Made by a program: the position numbers and the translations under genes
Assembly: GCA_016715465.1 (NCBI GenBank)
Contig: JADKAA010000029.1
Coordinates: 1,054,001 to 1,118,000, forward strand
From: Saprospiraceae bacterium
Lineage (GTDB): Bacteria > Bacteroidota > Bacteroidia > Chitinophagales > Saprospiraceae
DNA: 64,000 bases
Reading direction: 5' to 3'
The notes under the pieces: model-generated
The model's input: only the letters and a program-made list of their open reading frames with translations
Told to the model about the DNA's origin: nothing
Databases searched by the model: none
Shown: piece by piece, positions 28,974-35,356 of the stretch
Layout of the letters: every line of letters starts with the position of its first letter
How positions within the stretch are numbered: the stretch's first letter is position 1

Positions 28974-29014
28974 TCCTTGTGCAACCCGTTGTGCCCATTG
29001 TGGTAAAAATTTAA
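28964..29014. repeat. CACAAAG-type degenerate repeat, copy 2 (inverted)
   Basis: On the minus strand: CCACAATGGG, CACAACGGG, CACAAGGAT, CACAAGGAT in succession at 9-12 base spacing, preceded by TTAAATTTTTA. It truncates the IS3 orfA fragment. Confidence 0.65.
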
Positions 29015-29146
29015 CACACGTTAATTCGAGCAGGGACTATCTATAAAGACAAGAAATTATCACAACAAACACCCATGTACATCCGTAATCGCGGATAGTA
29101 TATTGAATTAAAATAGTAGTTTGATGATAGACCGGAATGTCTTTTT

Positions 29147-30463
29147 CTATCCAGCTGCCGGCTCTCCATAGATGTCGTAATCATCGGCTGCCGTGATGCG
29201 GATCTCACAAAAGTCACCTATGCGCAGGAAGTGTTTTTTCGCGTCGACCAGCACTTCATTGTCCACTTCAGGGCTGTCGTACTCGGTGCGGCCGATGAAA
29301 TATTCCCCTTCTTTCCGGTCGATCAATACCTTAAACGTCTGTCCTACCCTGCTGTGGTTTTTTTCATTGCTGATCTCCTGCTGGATGGCCATCAGGGTCG
29401 ATGCCCGCTCCTGTTTGGTCTCAGGGTCGATGTTGTCCTCCATCAGGAATGCGGAGGTATCTTCTTCGTGTGAATATTGGAAAACGCCCAGACGTTCAAA
29501 TTCCATTTCGCGCACAAAGTCGCAAAGTTCTTCAAACTCCGCGTCGGTCTCGCCGGGAAATCCAACCAAAAAGGTGGTGCGAATGGCGATGCCGGGCACG
29601 CGTTTCCTGGCTTCGAGGATGAGTTGTCTTTGTTCTTCTTTGGTCGTCTGTCTTTTCATGCGCTGCAACACCCCATCTGCGGCGTGCTGAAGGGGAATGT
29701 CGAGGTATTTGCAGATTTTAGGTTGCCGCGCCATCACATCGAAGATGTCCAGCGGAAACTTGCTGGGATAGGCGTAGTGCAGTCGGATCCATTCGATGCC
29801 TTCCACTTCGCACAGGGCATCCAGCAGCCTGGGTAGAGCGCGTTCCTTGTACAGGTCAAGTCCGTAATAGGTAAGTTCCTGTGCGATGAGCATGATCTCT
29901 TTGACACCCATTCTTGCCAGGTTGGTGGCCTCCGCAACGAGTGACTCGATGGTACGGGAAACATGGCCGCCGCGCATCAGCGGGATGGCACAAAAAGAAC
30001 AGGTGCGGTTGCAGCCTTCGGCGATCTTAAGGTAGGCGTAATGGCTGGGTGTGGTGGTGATGCGCTCTCCAATAAGTTCGTGCTGATAGTCTGCATTAAA
30101 TTTTGCGAGGATGGCCGGCAATTCCATGGTGCCAAAAAAGGCATCCACTTCCGGGATCTCCACTTCCAGGTCGTCTTTATACCGCTGAGAAAGGCAGCCA
30201 GTGACATACAATTTGTCGATGCCCCCTTTTTTGCGGATTGCCGCGTACTCGAGGATGGTATTAACCGACTCTTCCTTGGCCAGGTCGATGAAGCCACAGG
30301 TATTGACGATGATGATGTTGGCGTCATTTTTTTCACTGTCGTGCACCACGTCGATGTCATTGGCCTTGAGCTGCGTCATCAGGTTTTCGGAGTCAACCAG
30401 GTTTTTGGAGCAACCGAGGGTAATGACGTTTACTTTGTCTTTTTTAAGGGTTTTGGCTTTCAA
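29147..30463 (-). CDS. rimO: Ribosomal protein S12 methylthiotransferase RimO
   Basis: Radical-SAM enzyme that adds a methylthio group to the conserved aspartate of ribosomal protein S12. The N-terminal UPF0004 domain carries the auxiliary-cluster cysteines (TLGCSKN, NTCGFI, VTGCLS). The radical-SAM cysteines are in EGCNRTCSFCAIP (about 150-162), and a TRAM domain closes the protein (KVLIDRKEGEYFIGRTEYDSPEVD). 438 aa, full length. The start must be the TTG at 30463, three bases after the pdhB stop; the next ATG would delete the first cluster Cys. It therefore forms an operon with pdhB. Confidence 0.96.
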   Translation of the reverse strand: MKAKTLKKDKVNVITLGCSKNLVDSENLMTQLKANDIDVVHDSEKNDANIIIVNTCGFIDLAKEESVNTILEYAAIRKKGGIDKLYVTGCLSQRYKDDLEVEIPEVDAFFGTMELPAILAKFNADYQHELIGERITTTPSHYAYLKIAEGCNRTCSFCAIPLMRGGHVSRTIESLVAEATNLARMGVKEIMLIAQELTYYGLDLYKERALPRLLDALCEVEGIEWIRLHYAYPSKFPLDIFDVMARQPKICKYLDIPLQHAADGVLQRMKRQTTKEEQRQLILEARKRVPGIAIRTTFLVGFPGETDAEFEELCDFVREMEFERLGVFQYSHEEDTSAFLMEDNIDPETKQERASTLMAIQQEISNEKNHSRVGQTFKVLIDRKEGEYFIGRTEYDSPEVDNEVLVDAKKHFLRIGDFCEIRITAADDYDIYGEPAAG

Positions 30464-30466
30464 ATC

Positions 30467-31453
30467 TTAAGCCTTTTGATACATGACTTCCTTCACTGCG
30501 CGAATGACCTTGGCAGGGTTTGGCAAATACTCTTCTACAAAAGTAGGTGCGTATCCCAGCGAGGTGTCGGCAGAATTTACCCTGACCACCGGCGCATCGA
30601 GGTAGTCAAACGCATATCGCTGCATTTCGTAGGCGATCTCAGCGGATACCCCAGCAAATGGCCAGGCCTCGTCTACCACCACCATGCGGTTGGTCTTCTT
30701 GAGGGAAGCCACCAGGGTTTTGTGGTCGAGCGGTCTGATGGTGCGCAGGTCGATCACTTCGGCGGAAATGCCTTCTTTTTCCAGTTGAACGGCAGCTTCT
30801 TTGGCTACCTCAACCATTTTGTTGTAAGAAACGATGGTGACATCGCTGCCTTCGCGACGAATAGCAGATTTACCAATGGGTACCAGATAGTCACCATCCG
30901 GAATTTCGCCCTTGAAGCCATACAACATCTCAGATTCCATCATACACACCGGGTCGTTGTCCCTGATGGCAGATTTGAGTAATCCTTTTGCATCTGCGGG
31001 ATCTATGCAGGAGATCACTTTGAGTCCGGGTACATTGCCCATCCAGCTTTCAAATGTCTGTGAGTGTTGTTGAGCCAATTGTCCTGCGGCACCGGAGGGT
31101 CCTCGAAAAACGATGGGACACATAAACTGGCCCCCTGATTGCGTAAGCGTCTTGGCCGCATTGTTGACGATCTGGTCAAAGGCCAGTACGGCAAAGTTCC
31201 AGGTCATGAATTCCACGATGGGTCTGAGGCCATTCATGGCTGCACCTACTCCAATACCTGCAAAACCCAATTCCGCGATGGGTGTGTCGATGACCCGTTT
31301 TGGACCGAACTCATCGAGCATGCCTTTGCTTACTTTATATGCACCATTGTACTCTGCTACTTCTTCTCCCATTAAAAAAACGGTCTCATCTCGACGCATT
31401 TCTTCGCTCATGGCCTCTCCCAGGGCTTCCCTGAGTGTTAAAACTCTTGACAT
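30467..31453 (-). CDS. pdhB: Pyruvate dehydrogenase E1 component, beta subunit
   Basis: Beta subunit of the heterotetrameric E1 that decarboxylates pyruvate with thiamine diphosphate. Motifs: LREALGEAMSEEM, FLMGEEVAEYNGAYKVSKGM (the Glu that activates the ThDP N1'), DTPIAELGFAGIGVGAAM, RGPSGAAGQLAQQHSQ and the C-terminal domain VVVDEAWPFAGVSAEI. 328 aa is normal. The alpha subunit and E2/E3 genes are not in the window. It shares a transcript with rimO and has a divergent AAA ATPase gene upstream across a palindrome-bearing spacer. Confidence 0.95.
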   Translation of the reverse strand: MSRVLTLREALGEAMSEEMRRDETVFLMGEEVAEYNGAYKVSKGMLDEFGPKRVIDTPIAELGFAGIGVGAAMNGLRPIVEFMTWNFAVLAFDQIVNNAAKTLTQSGGQFMCPIVFRGPSGAAGQLAQQHSQTFESWMGNVPGLKVISCIDPADAKGLLKSAIRDNDPVCMMESEMLYGFKGEIPDGDYLVPIGKSAIRREGSDVTIVSYNKMVEVAKEAAVQLEKEGISAEVIDLRTIRPLDHKTLVASLKKTNRMVVVDEAWPFAGVSAEIAYEMQRYAFDYLDAPVVRVNSADTSLGYAPTFVEEYLPNPAKVIRAVKEVMYQKA

Positions 31454-31763
31454 AGGTATCTCCGATTTTAGGATGCAAAGATAAGCGATAATCGATTAAA
31501 AATGGGGAGATATTTTACATCGGGCATAAAGAAGTTTCGGTTTTTTTAAACGGATGACCGGGTAATGACGTGGCTGAGGGAGGGGAAATCCAGGAAGTTT
31601 AAATTATTTAATTGTATGTATATCAGGTATTTAAATGAATTATTAGATATTTATGCTTAATGCATTAAGCATTTACTATAATAATTGATTAATTGATTAA
31701 TCAATTATTTGATTTTTAGGTTAATAATCTAATCGATATTAAGTATTTTTGTTAATTATTATC
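31454..31763. other. Divergent intergenic region pdhB/AAA ATPase with palindromes
   Basis: About 310 bases between divergent genes. The half near the ATPase gene is extremely AT-rich and holds two perfect palindromes (31653-31672 and 31690-31707) listed separately. No RNA gene seen. Confidence 0.6.
31653..31707. promoter_or_regulatory. Two perfect palindromes, candidate operator
   Basis: ATGCTTAATGCATTAAGCAT (31653-31672, 20 bp) and TAATTGATTAATCAATTA (31690-31707, 18 bp) are perfect palindromes 17 bases apart, the second preceded by an extra ATTGATTA half-site. They end 57 bases before the ATPase start, where a repressor could act. Dimeric regulator binding is inference. Confidence 0.5.
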
Positions 31764-32963
31764 ATGATAATGGAAAAACTATACGACCTGCACCAAAGAT
31801 ACCTTCGCCAGACAAACACGGGTTTCCAAAGGTATTTGCTGGATGAGGTGAGTTGGAACCACCGGTTGATCGCATTGAAGGGACCAAAAGGAGTCGGAAA
31901 GACCACCATGCTGCTCCAACACATTCTCCAGCATTTTGGTGAGGGAACGGATGCCCTGTATGTATCCATGGACAGCATAGCCATCAAATCTTTCACCCTG
32001 TTTGAAATCGCAGAATTTCACGCCAACCGCGGGGGAAGCCACCTCTTTTTGGATGAAATCCATAAGTACAGTGACTGGAGCAGGGAGTTAAAAACCATTT
32101 ACGACCTGTTTCCGGAATTGCACATTGTTTTCTCAGGTTCATCCATGCTGCAAATTTATAAGTCCTATGGCGATTTGAGCAGGAGGGCCATCACGTACGA
32201 TTTGCGCGGTTTATCTTTTAGGGAATACCTTATATTGGAAACGGGTGAACAGCTGGAAGCTTACAACCTGAAAAGCATCCTTACCGACCACCTGGAATTG
32301 GCCAAATCCATCAGTGAGCGGGTGAAAGTCTTTGACCACTTTGACCCATACCTCCGATTTGGTTACTACCCTTTTTACCGCGAAGGCACGGATAACTATT
32401 ATATTAAACTCGAACAGGTCATCAACACCATCCTGGATGTAGATCTGCCCTTCATGGTTGAGATCAATGCGCATAACATTTATAAAATGAAAAAATTGCT
32501 GTACATGCTGGCCACCTCGGTACCGTTTCAACCCAACATCAGCAAGTTGGCAGCAAGTCTCGAAGTCAACCGGAATACACTCAGCAATTACATCCATTAT
32601 TTGCATGAAGCCGGTCTGCTTCAACTGTTGCTTGATGCCGGAAAAAGTTACAGCCTGCTGGCAAAGCCCGAAAAAATCTACCTGCAGAATGCCAACCTGG
32701 TATATGTCATCAGTCCGGAACACGCGCAAAAAGGAACCCTGAGGGAAATGTTTTTTTTCAACCAGGTAGCCGCAAAACACAAGGTAAATTACAGCAAAGA
32801 AGGCGATTTTCTGGTCGATGAACACTACACTTTCGAAGTGGGAGGTCATTCAAAAAATTTCAATCAGATCAAAAGAAGCAAAAACAGCTACCTCGTCCTG
32901 GATGATACCATCATGGGCTATAAAAATAAAATTCCGCTTTGGTTGTTTGGGTTTTTGTATTGA
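31764..32963 (+). CDS. AAA-family ATPase with DUF4143-like C-terminus
   Basis: Second ATPase of this class in the window, about 400 aa. Walker A is GPKGVGKTTML (about residues 40-50 from the ATG used), Walker B SHLFLDEIHKY, sensor-1 HIVFSGSSML, then the arginine-rich helix DLSRRAITYDLRGLSFREYL. A winged-helix segment (NISKLAASLEVNRNTLSNYIHYLHEAGLLQLL) leads to a shortened DUF4143-like end (VDEHYTFEVGGHSKNFNQI) in which the usual DxK of the nuclease core is weaker than in the 27-kb protein. The frame is open from a TTG at 31749; I use the ATG at 31764, with another at 31770. The function of this family is not established; related genes are often single, mobile and strain-variable. Confidence 0.88.
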   Translation: MIMEKLYDLHQRYLRQTNTGFQRYLLDEVSWNHRLIALKGPKGVGKTTMLLQHILQHFGEGTDALYVSMDSIAIKSFTLFEIAEFHANRGGSHLFLDEIHKYSDWSRELKTIYDLFPELHIVFSGSSMLQIYKSYGDLSRRAITYDLRGLSFREYLILETGEQLEAYNLKSILTDHLELAKSISERVKVFDHFDPYLRFGYYPFYREGTDNYYIKLEQVINTILDVDLPFMVEINAHNIYKMKKLLYMLATSVPFQPNISKLAASLEVNRNTLSNYIHYLHEAGLLQLLLDAGKSYSLLAKPEKIYLQNANLVYVISPEHAQKGTLREMFFFNQVAAKHKVNYSKEGDFLVDEHYTFEVGGHSKNFNQIKRSKNSYLVLDDTIMGYKNKIPLWLFGFLY

Positions 32964-33111
32964 AAACAGACTTACCTGAAGCATCACTTTTCTATGAAAT
33001 AACCAAAAGCGGTGGATGTCATATTGCCACAACATTTCAAAGTGAAGGATGATGGTTGATTAATAATGGAATGCAAAGAAGAGTCCGAAAAAAATGATAT
33101 TCCAGGCTAAG

Positions 33112-33180
33112 CTTAATGCATTGTGCCCTTTGTGAATCTATTGTGTACTTTGTGGTGAATAAATTTAACCACAAAGACCC
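33112..33180. repeat. CACAAAG-type degenerate repeat, copy 3
   Basis: On the minus strand CACCACAAAG, TACACAATAG, TTCACAAAGGG and CACAATGCATT follow each other; a plus-oriented TTAACCACAAAGACC abuts at 33166. The two orientations meet head to head around AAATTTAA. Confidence 0.65.
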
Positions 33181-33239
33181 TTTAGATTTGCAGAGTAAAA
33201 TATTAATCAATTTAAAATGTATAACCATCATCCATGCCT

Positions 33240-33256
33240 GGGGGGGTCTGGGGGGG
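33240..33256 (+). other. Double G7 tract (G-quadruplex candidate)
   Basis: GGGGGGGTCTGGGGGGG, two seven-base G runs three bases apart. Each can supply two GGG tracts, so an intramolecular quadruplex is possible on the plus strand. Confidence 0.5.
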
Positions 33257-33289
33257 TATGATTTTTGTTGATTATGTGGAAAAGCTGAG

Positions 33290-33460
33290 GTAAAGAGAGG
33301 CAAATTAGACAAAAGTGCTAGATTTTGAAATCTATCTTGTGATTAAATCCTCTCTTTACATTTTAAGTAAAATCCAAATAGAAATTAGGGTAAAACCCAT
33401 TAGTAAGGTTCTGGAGTTCACTTAAATTCTCAACTCATTAATTAACTGTAAAATTAAAAA
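33290..33460 (+). ncRNA. Candidate IS110 bridge RNA region (structured leader)
   Basis: GTAAAGAGAGG (33290-33300) pairs perfectly with CCTCTCTTTAC (33349-33359). Inside, ACAA/TTGT and the perfect TAGATTT/AAATCTA (33319-33334) continue the stem, giving one long hairpin with internal loops. Two smaller hairpins follow: GGGT-AAA-ACCC (33388-33398) and GAGTT/AACTC (33414-33436). IS110-group elements encode their bridge RNA in the long non-coding left end just before the recombinase gene, which is this position. Extent and identity are inferred; ends are not mapped. Confidence 0.4.
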
Positions 33461-33462
33461 AA

Positions 33463-34482
33463 ATGAAAAGAATTTTTGTTGCTGGCGACATTTCCAAAGA
33501 GAAAATTGATTTTTGCATCTACGATGGTGAGAGCTTCCTAGCTTCTAAAGTAGTAAAAAATTCAAAATCAGAATTGTCAACCTTTTTAAAACAAGTTGAC
33601 ACCATATTTACTGACGGGAAAAAGGAGAATGTGTATAATGAATGTGTTTTTGCATTTGAATACACAGGAGTATATAATAATATAGTTCTTAAATTATTGG
33701 AAAAATATAACTTCAAAGTCGCATTATTATACCCAGGTTCTATAAAAGCTGTAGTTAATTTTGATCGAGCAAAAAACGATACTATTGATGCACAAAAGAT
33801 TGCTGAATTCGCGTATAGATTCTATGATAAATTAAATTTTTATTCTCCTCTTTCAAATGAGATGCAAGAGCTGAAAGCACTAATAACGGAAAGATCAGCT
33901 CTTGTTAAAGTAAAAAGTCAGCTCATCAGTAAGAAAGATGATCAAAATAAATTTCTACCATCCAACATATCCATGTTTTTAAAGAAAAACAATGAAAAAA
34001 TTGAAAAGGAGCTAGATGAAGCTATTAATAATATTGAGGTTAGAATTTTAAAGGTTATCAAGAGCGATGAAAAATTGAAAGAAAATTTTGAAATAGCAAT
34101 CAGCGTTCCGGGTATTGGCCCTGCAACGGCAGCCGTATTAATTGCATGTACCAATAATTTCAATAGATTTAAAAATGCTAAGCAGTTAGGTTGTTATTCT
34201 GGAGTAGTACCTTTTCAAAGATCTTCTGGAGCATACAAAGGAAAAAACAAAGTGTCACCCAAAGCAAATAAACAGCTTAAAACGCTTTTACATTTAGGTG
34301 CGGTATCCGTGCTTAATAGCAAAAATATATTCGGTGAATTCTACAACAGAAAAACAGGTGAAGGAAAAAACAAAATGTCAGTTATCAATAGTGTAAGAAA
34401 TAAAATATTGAAAACCGTTTTTGCATGTGTAACAAATAAGCAAAAATTTAAGCCCGACTACAAATTTCAATTTGCCGCTTAA
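33463..34482 (+). CDS. IS110 family transposase (DEDD recombinase)
   Basis: RNA-guided recombinase of the IS110 family, 339 aa, apparently intact. The N-terminal RuvC-like domain shows the acidic set: Asp in VAGDISKEKIDF, Glu in FAFEYTGVYNN, and the pair in KNDTIDAQKIAEFA. A coiled-coil follows (about 130-200). The C-terminal Transposase_20 domain has ISVPGIGPATAAVLIA, KQLGCYSGVVPFQRSSG with the Ser proposed to act as nucleophile, and KANKQLKTLLHLGAV. Codon use is A/T-rich and Lys/Asn-heavy, unlike the host genes around it, which suggests recent acquisition. The ATG at 33463 follows an A8 tract. Confidence 0.94.
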   Translation: MKRIFVAGDISKEKIDFCIYDGESFLASKVVKNSKSELSTFLKQVDTIFTDGKKENVYNECVFAFEYTGVYNNIVLKLLEKYNFKVALLYPGSIKAVVNFDRAKNDTIDAQKIAEFAYRFYDKLNFYSPLSNEMQELKALITERSALVKVKSQLISKKDDQNKFLPSNISMFLKKNNEKIEKELDEAINNIEVRILKVIKSDEKLKENFEIAISVPGIGPATAAVLIACTNNFNRFKNAKQLGCYSGVVPFQRSSGAYKGKNKVSPKANKQLKTLLHLGAVSVLNSKNIFGEFYNRKTGEGKNKMSVINSVRNKILKTVFACVTNKQKFKPDYKFQFAA

Positions 34483-34580
34483 ATCATGTAATAATGTGGA
34501 TTATTATTTTAAATAACTCATTTTCAATAGTGTACAAGATTTCATCTACACATTAAAAATAATTGAATAAAGACTTAAAT

Positions 34581-34620
34581 AAACCATAGAAATCACAAGG
34601 AAGACACAATGTTCACTAAG
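34581..34620. repeat. CACAAAG-type degenerate repeat, copy 4
   Basis: AACCATAGAAATCACAAGG then AAGACACAATGTTCACTAAG; plus orientation. The second part is identical to copy 5. Confidence 0.65.
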
Positions 34621-34677
34621 AAGATTTATACTTCGTTTCATTTTCAACCCATTACAACCATTTTGCCGGAAAATATT

Positions 34678-34719
34678 TAACCACAAAGACCACAAAGAAG
34701 ACACAATGTTCACTAAGAT
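34678..34719. repeat. CACAAAG-type degenerate repeat, copy 5
   Basis: TTAACCACAAAGACCACAAAG then AAGACACAATGTTCACTAAG: four units at a 10-base period. It is the most regular copy of the family in the window. Confidence 0.7.
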
Positions 34720-34788
34720 GTCTTTTCGGTGCATTGGTGGAACTCTGGCAACCATTATATCTCTAATAATTGCGCGAGTTAAGAATTC

Positions 34789-35331
34789 CTATAAAAGAAT
34801 GTCTATTTTTTCGCCGAAAGAAACAAGAAGATTGCCTTCAATGTCATACACCACTTCTTTAAATTTCATGGTCTCCGGGTCCAGGCTGGAATGAATGGTA
34901 GCGAGTTGGATACATGATCCATTGTTCAAGCAGAGGAGAAACTCTACCGGAACATCTACTTTTTCCAGCACACTGCCATCGTAGTCGGTGACTTCAAAGC
35001 CGGACCATAGCACTTCCACATCTTGTATTTCTGCTCCCATGACTCCGGCCACTGCTTCGCTTTCGCTGAGGTCCACCTCGTAATGATCGAAGCCTTCCAT
35101 GAGCTCGTCAAGGGGCATGGGCTGGCACGAAAAATTGCCACTTTCATCGTGAAATGAAAAAGCATACTTTTCTCCGCCCGCCTCGATCTCCAGGCCTCCA
35201 TCGGACACCCAAACGCGGCCTTCTTCGTATTCCAGGTAATGGGCGTTGATCATGCTGAGACTAACCTGACCAATGGTTTTGCCCACCAGGTAGGTCTTTA
35301 TTAACGAGGTGATAACTTCTCTGTTCTCCAT
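34789..35331 (-). CDS. Hypothetical protein
   Basis: I do not recognise this 180-residue protein. It has no signal peptide or membrane segment and is strongly acidic and beta-strand-rich (for example EEGRVWVSDGGLEIEAGGEKYAFSF in two strands, then VEVLWSGFEVTDYDG and VPVEFLLCLNNGSCIQLA), resembling a small cytosolic ligand-binding or immunity-type protein. The ATG at 35331 (MENREVITSL) is preferred; the longer open frame upstream overlaps the porin gene out of frame. It lies just downstream of the porin gene on the same strand, 25 bp away, so co-transcription is likely. Confidence 0.7.
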   Translation of the reverse strand: MENREVITSLIKTYLVGKTIGQVSLSMINAHYLEYEEGRVWVSDGGLEIEAGGEKYAFSFHDESGNFSCQPMPLDELMEGFDHYEVDLSESEAVAGVMGAEIQDVEVLWSGFEVTDYDGSVLEKVDVPVEFLLCLNNGSCIQLATIHSSLDPETMKFKEVVYDIEGNLLVSFGEKIDILL

Positions 35332-35356
35332 GTTGACTATGCATTTTGACAAGACT

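Larger units (their letters stand above)
28613..29146. other. Accessory intergenic region: AT-rich leader, IS3 remnant, CACAAAG repeat
   Basis: 534 bases without a working gene. From left: AT-rich sequence with ATTTTAC direct repeats at 28652, 28675, 28693 and 28721; the left end and orfA start of an IS3 element (28782-28950); a CACAAAG-type repeat (28964-29014); and about 130 bases in which I see nothing. Confidence 0.6.
32964..33462. other. IS110 left flank: CACAAAG repeat, G-rich tract, structured leader
   Basis: 499 bases. It contains a CACAAAG-type repeat (33112-33180), a run of two G7 tracts (33240-33256) and, from 33290, the structured leader of the IS110 element. No open reading frame of interest. 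Confidence 0.6.
33290..34560 (+). mobile_element. IS110-family insertion element (ends approximate)
   Basis: A single DEDD-type recombinase gene with a long structured non-coding left side and a short right side, much more AT-rich than the neighbours. IS110 elements lack long terminal inverted repeats and make little or no target duplication, so the exact ends cannot be fixed from one copy. The element sits inside a cluster of CACAAAG-type repeats, in line with the habit of some relatives of inserting into intergenic repeats. Confidence 0.7.
34483..34788. other. IS110 right flank with CACAAAG repeats
   Basis: 306 bases: about 80 bases of AT-rich IS right end, then two CACAAAG-type repeat copies (34581-34620 and 34678-34719) that share the identical string GAAGACACAATGTTCACTAA. 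No gene. Confidence 0.6.

Noticed and set aside
28829..29017. 62-codon minus-strand frame
   Set aside because: Lies antisense to the IS3 orfA fragment and across the CACAAAG repeat.
29963..30982. 339-codon plus-strand frame opposite rimO/pdhB
   Set aside because: It is antisense to two clear housekeeping genes, spans their junction and has no recognisable motif; a composition shadow.
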